A stretch of DNA of 64,000 nucleotides, taken from Bacteroidales bacterium. Its GTDB lineage: Bacteria; Bacteroidota; Bacteroidia; Bacteroidales; UBA10428. The position numbers and the translations under genes were made by a program. The notes beneath the pieces are model-generated. The model worked only from the letters and a program-made list of their open reading frames with translations, was not told the DNA's origin and made no database searches. How positions within the stretch are numbered: position 1 is the stretch's first letter; each line of letters begins with the position of its first letter. The stretch covers positions 1-64,000 of the forward strand of contig JAFGGU010000060.1 of the NCBI GenBank assembly GCA_016930375.1, written 5' to 3'. This document shows positions 15,342 to 23,786 of this stretch, one piece after another.

Positions 15342-16513
15342 ACGGGAGAAGGTATTTTTATTTCTGAACCCATATCGATCAGTTTACCCGTTTCAGCATC
15401 AATTCTGAAAGTGACCACGTTATCCGAATTCTGATTGGCTACGAGCATATAATTACCCGCAGGTTCAATGATAAAATTCCGCGGTGTTCTGCCTTTAACT
15501 TCCTGGTGTCCGATAAGTGTCAATTCGCCGGTAAGGGCGTCTACAGAAAACATGGCAATGTTGTTGTAATTGCCACGGTTGGATGCATAGAGGTAATTAC
15601 CGTCCGGACTGACATGAATATCAGCACATGCTGCTTCCTCACCCTTTCCGTCCGACACGGTGGATACAACCTGAAACCGGCTCAGGGCTCCGTTCAGCGT
15701 ATCAACCTGCATGCATTCAATGGTGCCGTTCAACTCATTGACAACATATGCCAGGTTTTTGAAAGGATGGAAGGTCATATGCCTTGGTCCGGCTCCCGGT
15801 TGAGTATGGTAATTGTATTCAGCGGGTAGCAGTTTGCCCTGATTGGTATCCAGGCGGTATATATAAATTATGTCAGTTCCAAGATCGCACGAATAGGCAA
15901 AGCGATTGTCCTTTGAACAGATGATCATATGCGCATGTGCAGATTCCTGTCTGGCTGTATGTCCCATACCTGTATGGTGATCAACGGAGACCGCATTGCC
16001 CAGGGTGCCATCGGCCTTGATGGGCAGCAATGCCACAGTACCGCTGCCATAATTCGCCGTCAGGACATATTTACCCGTTCCATCAACCTGGACGAAGCAT
16101 GGGTAATCGCCTTCGGATGAAATGGCATTCAAAAATTCCAGGGTTTTGCCGTTGTCAGTCAATCTGAATGCACTGATGGCACCAGTTGACCCGCCTGGTT
16201 TCCCGGTTTCATTCACCGTGTAAAACCATTTGCCCGAGGGATGGACATCAACATAAGACGGATTTGTGGTGGCCGGAGAGGCTCCAATGTAACTTAATTC
16301 GCCGGTAATCCTATCCATACTGTAAATGTAAACTCCGGTTGATTTGCCGGCATCACGGGTTTCATTTTCAGTGTATGTGCCAATGTAGAGGATCATGACA
16401 GCCGTGTCTGCGGATTCTGAAACAGGCTGATTTTTCACGTTCTTCCCTCTGCAATTAACTGTCAGTAAAATAATTGACAGTATGGTGAACAGGAAAATAA
16501 AGGTTGTACGCAT
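15320..16513 (-). CDS. lactonase-family seven-bladed beta-propeller, probable lipoprotein
   Basis: 397 residues. The N-terminus is a hydrophobic export signal followed by a cysteine at about 21 (LTVNCRGKN), so it may be a lipoprotein, although Asn before the Cys is not typical. The rest is made of repeating propeller blades of the 6-phosphogluconolactonase/Pgl type: YIGTYTENETRDAG, HPSGKWFYTVNE, DGTGKYVLTANYGSG, HPFKNLAYVVNEL, SPDGNYLYASNRG, EPAGNYMLVANQNSDN. Cytoplasmic Pgl acts in the pentose phosphate pathway; an exported copy more likely acts on other lactones or sugars. The substrate is unknown. It overlaps arfB by 22 bp on the same strand. Confidence 0.82.
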   Translation of the reverse strand: MRTTFIFLFTILSIILLTVNCRGKNVKNQPVSESADTAVMILYIGTYTENETRDAGKSTGVYIYSMDRITGELSYIGASPATTNPSYVDVHPSGKWFYTVNETGKPGGSTGAISAFRLTDNGKTLEFLNAISSEGDYPCFVQVDGTGKYVLTANYGSGTVALLPIKADGTLGNAVSVDHHTGMGHTARQESAHAHMIICSKDNRFAYSCDLGTDIIYIYRLDTNQGKLLPAEYNYHTQPGAGPRHMTFHPFKNLAYVVNELNGTIECMQVDTLNGALSRFQVVSTVSDGKGEEAACADIHVSPDGNYLYASNRGNYNNIAMFSVDALTGELTLIGHQEVKGRTPRNFIIEPAGNYMLVANQNSDNVVTFRIDAETGKLIDMGSEIKIPSPVCLKFLK

Positions 16514-16641
16514 GGCTGTATTTTTAACAGAATAGCAAAGATAGTATTCGTGAAATTATCAAAAAATTATTCTTGTTCTTGCGCATACTATTATTTAACC
16601 TGATTTTTGTAGCTTTGTTACCCCGGAAATTTCACACTGAA

Positions 16642-17199
16642 TTGGATAACCAGGATAAGAAAATCATATTTCCAACCGGATCAGCCAGTATAGCTGCGTT
16701 TGAAGATCTCTTTAAACAATATTACGCGCAGCTGGTCGTATATGCCTGTAAATATGTTTCAGATACAGATATCGCCCGTGAAATTGTCCAGGATTTTTTT
16801 GTAAGACTTTTTGAAAAACGTCAGACCCTGTCGATAGACGTTTCGGTAAAATCCTATTTGTACAGATCAGTTTACAACTGCTGCATTAACTACATCAACC
16901 AGCGAAATATACAGGAAAAACACCTGAAAAACATTGATCTTGAGAGGGATGAAGAAGAGAATCTTGAAAGTGAGATCAATATGGTTGAACTGCAGAAAAG
17001 GATTTTTGACGTTATTGATGGTCTGCCTGCCAAATGTCAGTTGATTTTTAAAATGAACCGATTACAAGGACTTAAGAATGAAGAGATTGCCACACAGTTA
17101 AACCTTTCAAAGCGTACCGTGGAGACACAAATCAGCAAAGCATTGAAAATATTGCGTCATAAGCTTTCTGCGGACATTCCGGTTCATTTAAAAACGTAA
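16642..17199 (+). CDS. ECF RNA polymerase sigma factor (Bacteroidetes FecI-like)
   Basis: An alternative sigma factor with region 2 (FEDLFKQYYAQLVVYACKYV, then AREIVQDFFVRLFEKR) and region 4 (LPAKCQLIFKMNRLQGLKNEEIA, then LSKRTVETQI), separated by a short linker. I take the TTG at 16642 (LDNQDKK, 185 residues). An upstream TTG at 16573 would add a hydrophobic segment foreign to sigma factors, and TAGCTTTG at 16610-16617 fits a -7 promoter element just before the shorter start. It is followed by fecR, an STN protein and an MG2/plug protein on the same strand. FecR would hold it inactive until a surface signal arrives. Confidence 0.88.
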   Translation: MDNQDKKIIFPTGSASIAAFEDLFKQYYAQLVVYACKYVSDTDIAREIVQDFFVRLFEKRQTLSIDVSVKSYLYRSVYNCCINYINQRNIQEKHLKNIDLERDEEENLESEINMVELQKRIFDVIDGLPAKCQLIFKMNRLQGLKNEEIATQLNLSKRTVETQISKALKILRHKLSADIPVHLKT

Positions 17200-17297
17200 T
17201 TCATGAACTGATCTATTATTAATATATTGAATATTAATATGATAATATTTTAAACTGGCATTTGTGATGAAAAGAATAAGTGAATTTTTCTATATAA

Positions 17298-18305
17298 ATG
17301 TCTTATAAAAGATTTAGTATGGATTTAATTAAAATGCCTATTAAACTTTTCGTAAAAAAACTTACCAGTACAGCGGATTCCCGTGATGAGCAGGAATTCG
17401 AACATCGTATCGCCGAAGATCCACGTGTTTTAAAGGAGTACCAGCTAATACAAAAGATTTGGAACGAAGCCGGTAATACCGGTGTCTTTGAACACATTGA
17501 CACGGATTCGGACTGGAAGCGGGTAAGTGCTCAAATCGGCCTTACAGTGCCCACCGGTTACCGGAGGATATCCTGGCAGGGTTATTTTTTACGGATTGCA
17601 GCTTTGGTCGTGCTGACCTTTGGACTGTCCTACAGCCTGTATCATATCATTACCTCCCAGAAAAAAGCAGGTTCTGAGTTTATTGACTTATTGGCAGATA
17701 ATACTGTAAGGGAAGTTGTCCTGCCCGATGGATCTTCCGTATCTCTGAATTCAGGATCAAAGCTTGTCTACCGTGATGATTTTGGTGAAGTTACACGGGA
17801 CGTAATTCTCGAGGGAGAAGCCCTTTTTACCGTTGTCCCGGATAAGAGCCATCCGTTCAGGGTTTTTATTAACGAATCCATGGTTGAAGTTACCGGAACC
17901 AGGTTTTCTGTTCGTGACGAAAACGGCGTCATCAAGGTATCCGTGTTGTCGGGCACCGTATTATTATCAGCCAAGGACATAGGTACCCAAAAAGTAAGCA
18001 TTGAAGCCAATCAGTCAGGTTATCTTCTTGCAAGCAGCAATGAAATTGGGGTTGAAGAAGGCATACCGGTGAACAATCTGTCATGGAAAACGGGTCACCT
18101 GGTTTTTGAAGAGACACCCATTGATTCGGCACTTCTCGATATCGCTCACCATTTCAGGAAAGAACTGTCATTTGAGTCCTCTGTCAAGGAAGAAATTACG
18201 GCAGAATTTCAGGACCAGCCACTTCACGAGATTTTAAAAGAGCTTGAACTGGTTGCAGGCCTGCACTTCGACACTACCCGTACAACACTCATTGTAAGGA
18301 AGTAA
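17298..18305 (+). CDS. FecR-family anti-sigma factor with DUF4974-like tail
   Basis: 335 residues. The cytoplasmic N-terminal part (1-92) would bind the sigma factor. One membrane helix lies at about 96-117. The periplasmic FecR domain covers about 125-240 (VREVVLPDGSSVSLNSGSKL, then GEALFTVVPDKSHPFRV and VTGTRFSVR). The C-terminal domain from about 255 (LSWKTGHLVFEETPIDSAL) matches the DUF4974/STN-like tail seen in Bacteroidota FecR. It lies 98 bp after the sigma gene and 12 bp before the STN protein gene. In the usual system the partner is a TonB-dependent receptor; here the STN domain is on a barrel-less protein. Confidence 0.9.
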   Translation: MSYKRFSMDLIKMPIKLFVKKLTSTADSRDEQEFEHRIAEDPRVLKEYQLIQKIWNEAGNTGVFEHIDTDSDWKRVSAQIGLTVPTGYRRISWQGYFLRIAALVVLTFGLSYSLYHIITSQKKAGSEFIDLLADNTVREVVLPDGSSVSLNSGSKLVYRDDFGEVTRDVILEGEALFTVVPDKSHPFRVFINESMVEVTGTRFSVRDENGVIKVSVLSGTVLLSAKDIGTQKVSIEANQSGYLLASSNEIGVEEGIPVNNLSWKTGHLVFEETPIDSALLDIAHHFRKELSFESSVKEEITAEFQDQPLHEILKELELVAGLHFDTTRTTLIVRK

Positions 18306-18317
18306 AATAAAACTACA

Positions 18318-19952
18318 ATGAGGTTGCGGGAAAAATACCAAAGCTGTTTTCCCGTAATTTTCTTCCTTTTTCTATTAAATACGGGAATCACATCCATCGC
18401 CCAGGAAAATATTCTGGAGCGTGAGGTTAATTTGTCCCGCACCACCGGTGAAATCGTTGAATTCTTAAAAGAAATCGGCCGGAAAGGAAATTTCTCATTT
18501 ACCTATACTTCACAGATACCGGTTCACAGGATGGCTTCAGTAATGCAAAAGAAGCAACAGGTTAAAAATCACCTTGCGGATATTTTCAAATACGACAGCA
18601 TACAGATCCTGGAACAAAACAATAAAGTTCTGCTCATTCCGCTTCGCAAAAAAAATCCTCCCGTTTTTAACTTCCGGCTCATTAAAGGCCTGGTGATCGA
18701 CAGCAAATCAAGGAAACCACTTTCCTATTCCAATGTAATTCTTATGAACAGAAGTACGGGAACTGTAACCAACGCTCATGGCCGGTTTGAACTTAAAGTA
18801 TCTCCTGAAAACCTGTCCGATACCCTGGGAGTTTCTTATATTGGTTATAAAATGTCCGCCATTCCTCTGGCTAACATGGATACCTCACTTCTTGTGGTGC
18901 GGATGTCGGTAGAAAAAGTCCAGATCAGGGAAATTGTAGTAAGGCCTTTGGACCCGATTTACATACTTACCAAAGCCATTGAAAAAATTCCGGACAATTA
19001 CGACAGGAAACCTTCCATTTATACCGGATTTTTCAGAGAATCAACACTGCAGGATAATAAGAATATTTCTCTTTCAGAAGCTGTCATCAATGTATATAAG
19101 GAATCCTATACTTCCCAGCGGGATGACCAGATCAGAATATTCAAGGGAAGAAAAGGAAGCAACACCGATGAAAAGGAATTTGTGGAATTTGTCGTTCAGG
19201 GAGGGCTCTATAACACCCTTAAGCTCGATATTGCCAAGAATCTTCCTACTTTCCTGGATGCGGAATATTTCCCGCTTTATCAGTATAGTATCGAACGAAT
19301 CATCAATCATTTTGAGAGACCTACTTATGCCATAGCTTTCGATCAGCGTGAGGGCGTTAAATACCCCTGTTATCGCGGCAGGGTCTATATCGATTGTGAA
19401 ACTTTCGCCATTGTGGGGGCATCTTTTGAGCTGAGCGACAAAGGAATGAATTTTGCGTCCGGGATCTACATCAAGAAATTTCCCAGACGGGTTGGTGTTA
19501 AACCCATTAACGCCTACTATCAGGTTTTCTACCGGCCATTTTCCGGTAAATGGAACCTCAGCAATGTGAGAAGTGAGGTGTTGATCCGTGTTAAGAGAAG
19601 GAAGACCCAACAACAAGACAGGTTTAATTCCTTGTTTTCGTCGACTTCTGAATTTGTCATTACCGGAAAGGATACCACCAACATCATACGGTTTAAAACG
19701 GATGAAGTATCGAGGCCGAAAGATATTTTGGAGGAACAGATCGGAGAGACCGACAATGAATTCTGGGGTGAGGAGAACATCATCATTCCGGGTGAACCGA
19801 TTGAAAAGGCCATAACCAGACTGGGCCGGAGAAATGCATCCTTTTCTGACCAGGAAATCGCGGCCATTAAAATTGAGGAGGAAAAGGAAGCCAGGAAATT
19901 ATCCGATGATCCGGAGGATGAAAAGACAAATAATGATCCTGATGAAGATTAG
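18318..19952 (+). CDS. exported STN + carboxypeptidase-regulatory-like protein
   Basis: 544 residues. The signal peptide covers residues 1-28 (ending SIAQ). An STN-like domain lies at about 35-110 (EIVEFLKEIGRKGNFSFTYT, then VKNHLADIFKYDSIQI). A CarboxypepD_reg-like beta-sandwich lies at about 122-205 (KGLVIDSKSRKPLSYSNVIL, then TNAHGRFELKV). A long region of unknown function follows, with KAIEKIPDNYDRKPSIYTG near 220-240 as in DUF5686-related proteins. The tail is acidic. I see no TonB-dependent plug or 22-strand barrel. STN domains normally receive signals in receptors that talk to FecR, so this protein may be the sensor for the upstream pair. That role is inference. Confidence 0.8.
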   Translation: MRLREKYQSCFPVIFFLFLLNTGITSIAQENILEREVNLSRTTGEIVEFLKEIGRKGNFSFTYTSQIPVHRMASVMQKKQQVKNHLADIFKYDSIQILEQNNKVLLIPLRKKNPPVFNFRLIKGLVIDSKSRKPLSYSNVILMNRSTGTVTNAHGRFELKVSPENLSDTLGVSYIGYKMSAIPLANMDTSLLVVRMSVEKVQIREIVVRPLDPIYILTKAIEKIPDNYDRKPSIYTGFFRESTLQDNKNISLSEAVINVYKESYTSQRDDQIRIFKGRKGSNTDEKEFVEFVVQGGLYNTLKLDIAKNLPTFLDAEYFPLYQYSIERIINHFERPTYAIAFDQREGVKYPCYRGRVYIDCETFAIVGASFELSDKGMNFASGIYIKKFPRRVGVKPINAYYQVFYRPFSGKWNLSNVRSEVLIRVKRRKTQQQDRFNSLFSSTSEFVITGKDTTNIIRFKTDEVSRPKDILEEQIGETDNEFWGEENIIIPGEPIEKAITRLGRRNASFSDQEIAAIKIEEEKEARKLSDDPEDEKTNNDPDED

Positions 19953-19974
19953 TCCTGAAAAATATATCATCACT

Positions 19975-22554
19975 ATGACAAAAACTCAAACAAGCATGAC
20001 ACTTAGGATTTTGACCGGGGCATTGGTTGTTTTGTTGTCAGGTTCCCGCAGTCAAACGGATGATCCGTTTATCGATCAGCTGAAGAACAGTTTACAAAAA
20101 TATGCTGTCGATTATCGAGTGGAAAGGGCTTACATTATGAGTGACCGTTTTGTATATAGGCCAGGTGAAAATTTATGGTTCAAAGGATTTGTTGTATCTT
20201 CGGGAGAGGAACCCAATAAGCCGAAAAGTCAAGATTTTTTCATTAAATTGTTGAACAGTAAAGGAGAAGAGATCATATCCCGGAGATATCCTGTAATGGG
20301 GAATCAGACATCCGGACGATTGCTCATTCCCAGATCGTTCATACCGGGCAGATACTGGTTAGTCGCTTACACGGGATGGATGAAAAACCAATGTGCTTAT
20401 GATGCATTCCGCAAAGAGATCTTAATAAGTAAGTACTATGATAAACGGTTTCTGGTTGAACCGTTCTATGACAAAGATACATACCATGCAGGTGATACGC
20501 TCAAAGTGCGGATCAGAATACTGGATCAGACCGGAAAGCCGATTCCTGAAGCCGATTTTGAATATACCGTCGGATCATTTGAGCGCAGGGAAATAAAAGG
20601 ATCCGGAAATACAGACACGGAAGGATTTTCTGCAATCAGTTGCGTAATTCCTGAATCGGAACAAATACTGATGTTGACGGTGGATATTAAAAGCCGTAAA
20701 CTATCCGGGGACTACACATTGATCATCCCTGCGGTTACTGCGAAACCGGAAATTGCATTTTACCCGGAGGGGGGGAAGTTGGTAAAGGGTTTAAAGAATT
20801 TAATGTCATTCAGGGCTTTCAGTGCATTTGGCCAACCAACCCCGGTGACCGGGGATATTATAGATCGTGAAGGGAACGTAATGCAGTCCGTTATGACGAA
20901 TGAAAATGGCATCGGGCTGTTTGACTATACTCCCCCGGATGATACCTGTTATTTAAGCATTACCAGTCCATCCGGCATTTTGCAGCAATTTCCTTTGCCT
21001 GTGGCAGAGAACAAGGGATGGATATTACATCGCGAAGAACAGGATAGTGATTCAGTTTGTTTCAGGATTACCGCATCCGATGACAGTCCATCCGTATCTT
21101 ACTGGGTAGCATCCATGGATCATAGAATTGTATGGAGTGATGTTATTCCCTTTAGCCGTTCGGCCAGGGTCAGGGTTCCTGTGAGAAACCTTCCGGAAGG
21201 AATATTGCAGGTTTCTGTGTTCAATCAGGAACACGAATTGGACGTCGAGAGACTAATCAGGATTTTGCATCCAACGGAAAAGTTCAATGTAAAAACCGAT
21301 CACAAGACCTATCATAACCGTCAGCGTGTGCATCTTTCGCTTGAATACACCGGTAAGGAAAACACACTTGACCTCGCGATCTCGGTGTCTCTAATGAACC
21401 TTTCGACCAATCCTTTAATGACAAGTTTATACGACGGCATTTACAGTGTTCCCTGTGACTCCATTGAGAACAGGAGACTAAAACTGGCGCCTGTTTCTGA
21501 TCTTGACCTGATTACAACTGATTATCGCACCATTTACTGGAAAGAGGTGCTTAAAAAAACAACAGCGGATCAGATTTTCAAACTGCAGAATGGCATTAGC
21601 GGTAAGGTATTTGACAAGAAAGAAAACCTTTCACAACACGCAAAAGTAAGGGTCACGCATATGCCCAATTACAGGTCGTATGAGACACAAACTGATGAGA
21701 CCGGGACTTTCAGGGTGGTCTTCGGTGCAGATATCATCGACTTTAATTTTCTGAATGTGGATGCTTATGATGCAATGGGTAAGGTCAATCTTACTGCATC
21801 CATTGATCAGAATTACGTTGAAAACCTTAAAAACACGCTCATCAGTGAAGGTGAAAGCAGTGATTTGCAGAAAGCCATTGATGTATTTGCCTACGGTGAA
21901 CCCGAACTGATTTATGCACTCAGGTATGGACCGGGTAAATTCAGAAAATCGGTTCCGGATACCAGAAGGAAATACGATCCCAATCAGTATGCCGGGTATA
22001 ACAGCGTGCTGGATATCATCCAGGACATGAAACCCTATAGACTGGTTGACAATACCATTGTATTTACCGGTGAGGATGAAATTCTTCCGCGTCTGATAAC
22101 CCAGACAGGAAACATTGTGGTTATCAATGGAGCTCTGAAAGGCAGCAAAATAGATATTCTGCAGAATCTTCTTCCTTCGGATATTACCAATATAAATATC
22201 TCAAATTCCCTGCTGGATGTTCACAAATATACCCCGATAAACTTTCAGGGCGTCATTGAGATCACTACCATTCAGGGCATTTACAAGAACAGGCAACCAA
22301 CCGTTCAGTTGGGAATGGATATAATGAACACAAACAGGACATTCTATATGCCGGATTATTCCATTGAAAGTCCGACTTCGGGTGATAACCGTAAAACTTT
22401 ATACTGGAATCCCAGTTTTCGGCTGCGGTCGGGAGAAATGAGATTGCTTTCTTTTTTTACTTCCGATATTAAAGGTACTTACCATGGTATTGTTGAAGGT
22501 GTTGATAAACAAGGAAATCCCGTTAAGGCTTCCTTTTCGTTTGTTGTGGAATAA
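19975..22554 (+). CDS. exported MG2-like (alpha-2-macroglobulin fold) protein with TonB plug-like domain
   Basis: 859 residues from the ATG at 19975. The open frame extends to 19834 inside the previous gene, but that part is basic and out of character. A signal peptide (about 1-28) leads into an MG2-like domain (RAYIMSDRFVYRPGENLWFK, residues about 43-62), further beta-sandwich repeats and a carboxypeptidase-regulatory-like segment near 540. At about residues 685-770 a plug-like domain is seen (NIVVINGAL, LPSDITNINI, GVIEITTIQG), as in TonB-dependent receptors but without a barrel. It lies 22 bp after the STN gene, so all four genes from 16642 likely form one operon. Function unknown; surface handling of a protein or peptide is possible. 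Confidence 0.78.
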   Translation: MTKTQTSMTLRILTGALVVLLSGSRSQTDDPFIDQLKNSLQKYAVDYRVERAYIMSDRFVYRPGENLWFKGFVVSSGEEPNKPKSQDFFIKLLNSKGEEIISRRYPVMGNQTSGRLLIPRSFIPGRYWLVAYTGWMKNQCAYDAFRKEILISKYYDKRFLVEPFYDKDTYHAGDTLKVRIRILDQTGKPIPEADFEYTVGSFERREIKGSGNTDTEGFSAISCVIPESEQILMLTVDIKSRKLSGDYTLIIPAVTAKPEIAFYPEGGKLVKGLKNLMSFRAFSAFGQPTPVTGDIIDREGNVMQSVMTNENGIGLFDYTPPDDTCYLSITSPSGILQQFPLPVAENKGWILHREEQDSDSVCFRITASDDSPSVSYWVASMDHRIVWSDVIPFSRSARVRVPVRNLPEGILQVSVFNQEHELDVERLIRILHPTEKFNVKTDHKTYHNRQRVHLSLEYTGKENTLDLAISVSLMNLSTNPLMTSLYDGIYSVPCDSIENRRLKLAPVSDLDLITTDYRTIYWKEVLKKTTADQIFKLQNGISGKVFDKKENLSQHAKVRVTHMPNYRSYETQTDETGTFRVVFGADIIDFNFLNVDAYDAMGKVNLTASIDQNYVENLKNTLISEGESSDLQKAIDVFAYGEPELIYALRYGPGKFRKSVPDTRRKYDPNQYAGYNSVLDIIQDMKPYRLVDNTIVFTGEDEILPRLITQTGNIVVINGALKGSKIDILQNLLPSDITNINISNSLLDVHKYTPINFQGVIEITTIQGIYKNRQPTVQLGMDIMNTNRTFYMPDYSIESPTSGDNRKTLYWNPSFRLRSGEMRLLSFFTSDIKGTYHGIVEGVDKQGNPVKASFSFVVE

Positions 22555-22565
22555 CTGAAGTGGAC

Positions 22566-23612
22566 TTACTCAACCGGAACAGCATCAGCAACTTTCGGCG
22601 GATCTTTCCTGGGCTTATTGATCATCGGAATGATCAGCAAAGCGAGCATTCCAAGGAAAAGATAGATCAGATTGGTCGAAGCATGTGCAATAAGGGCAAA
22701 CACCTTACCATCGGCTTTGTCGATTCCATAAATGAATAATGTCTCATATACCATGAAATGCCAGGGTCCGATACCTCCCTGAACCGGGGCCAGCATGGCC
22801 AGGCCTCCCATCAAAAAAGTAATCATGCCCACCTGCAGTGAAAGATGTGCTGTGGGTTCATAGGCCAGGAAAATGACATATAGCATGAACAGCCACATAA
22901 TGAATATGAAGACCGTATGTCCGATAAACAGCCATTTATTCTCGAGTTGGCCAATGGATTTAATTCCGGAAATAAAATTCTTCCTGATGATCCTGATCTT
23001 TTTTATAAAAGTATTGCCCTTTTCTAATTTTTTCCTGTTGAAATACCGGTTAAACATAAAGAATAACAGCGCGATCAGAACAACGACGGCTGTTACCAGG
23101 ATCATATTCCGTGTCGAGAACAGCTGAAGAAGATTGGCCTTGACCTCCGGATGGGTGTTGAAAAAAGAAATGAAGACTCCAAACTGGCTCAAAAGAATAA
23201 CCACTGCGAGCAACATCAGGGTGATCAGATCCGCCATACGCTCAACAAGCACTGTGCCGGCAAGTTTGGCAAACGGGATCTTCTCATGGCGGCTTAAAAT
23301 CGTGCACCGGAATACCTCTCCTGCCCGGGGCAATAATAAATTCACAAAGTAGAGAATCAGAACAGACAGGTAGGTGTTGTAAAGCCTGGGGTTATATCCC
23401 AGTGGTTTGATGAGCATATTCCAGCGGATAGCCCGGCTGATCTGCGAAAGAACACTGAAAACGAGGGAGAGGATGATCCAGAAATAATTCAGGTCAGCAA
23501 ATGCCGATTTGTATTTTGTGAGTGGCTCATCTTTGTAAACCCACCAGAAAACGAAAACTCCAACGGCCAGGAATACAAAATACTTGGAAACACTCAATAT
23601 CTTCTTAAACAT
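22566..23612 (-). CDS. flippase-like inner-membrane protein (LPG synthase TM / YbhN superfamily)
   Basis: 348 residues with about eight membrane helices. Sequence features of the lysylphosphatidylglycerol-synthase membrane domain family are present: SQISRAIRWNMLIKPLG, then NLLLPRAGEVFRCTILSRH and GTVLVERMADLITLML, and a late segment LAMLAPVQGGIGPWHFMVYE. The catalytic aminoacyl-transferase domain of MprF is absent. Members of this family are thought to move lipids across the membrane; the cargo here cannot be told. It converges on the MG2/plug gene with an 11-bp gap. TATTTTTG on the minus strand (23658-23651) is a good -7 promoter element for it. Confidence 0.85.
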   Translation of the reverse strand: MFKKILSVSKYFVFLAVGVFVFWWVYKDEPLTKYKSAFADLNYFWIILSLVFSVLSQISRAIRWNMLIKPLGYNPRLYNTYLSVLILYFVNLLLPRAGEVFRCTILSRHEKIPFAKLAGTVLVERMADLITLMLLAVVILLSQFGVFISFFNTHPEVKANLLQLFSTRNMILVTAVVVLIALLFFMFNRYFNRKKLEKGNTFIKKIRIIRKNFISGIKSIGQLENKWLFIGHTVFIFIMWLFMLYVIFLAYEPTAHLSLQVGMITFLMGGLAMLAPVQGGIGPWHFMVYETLFIYGIDKADGKVFALIAHASTNLIYLFLGMLALLIIPMINKPRKDPPKVADAVPVE

Positions 23613-23786
23613 AATTCAGCTGATAAGGATTATGCTGGTGATAATCGACACAAAAATAGCGAAATCTGCCAAACCGATCACAAGCCTTTCCAAATTTTAC
23701 CTGAATAAATATATGGTATGGGCAAATGGTAAAAATATTACTTTTGCTCGAGGTTTCTTTGTTAACTCTGTCCAACCTGCCGAACT

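Noticed and set aside
16573-16641. Upstream TTG start of the first ECF sigma factor
   Set aside because: It adds a hydrophobic segment not found in sigma factors and would place the likely -7 promoter box (16610-16617) inside the gene.
19834-19974. Upstream extension of the MG2/plug protein
   Set aside because: It overlaps the end of the STN gene in another frame and puts a basic, non-signal sequence before an obvious signal peptide.
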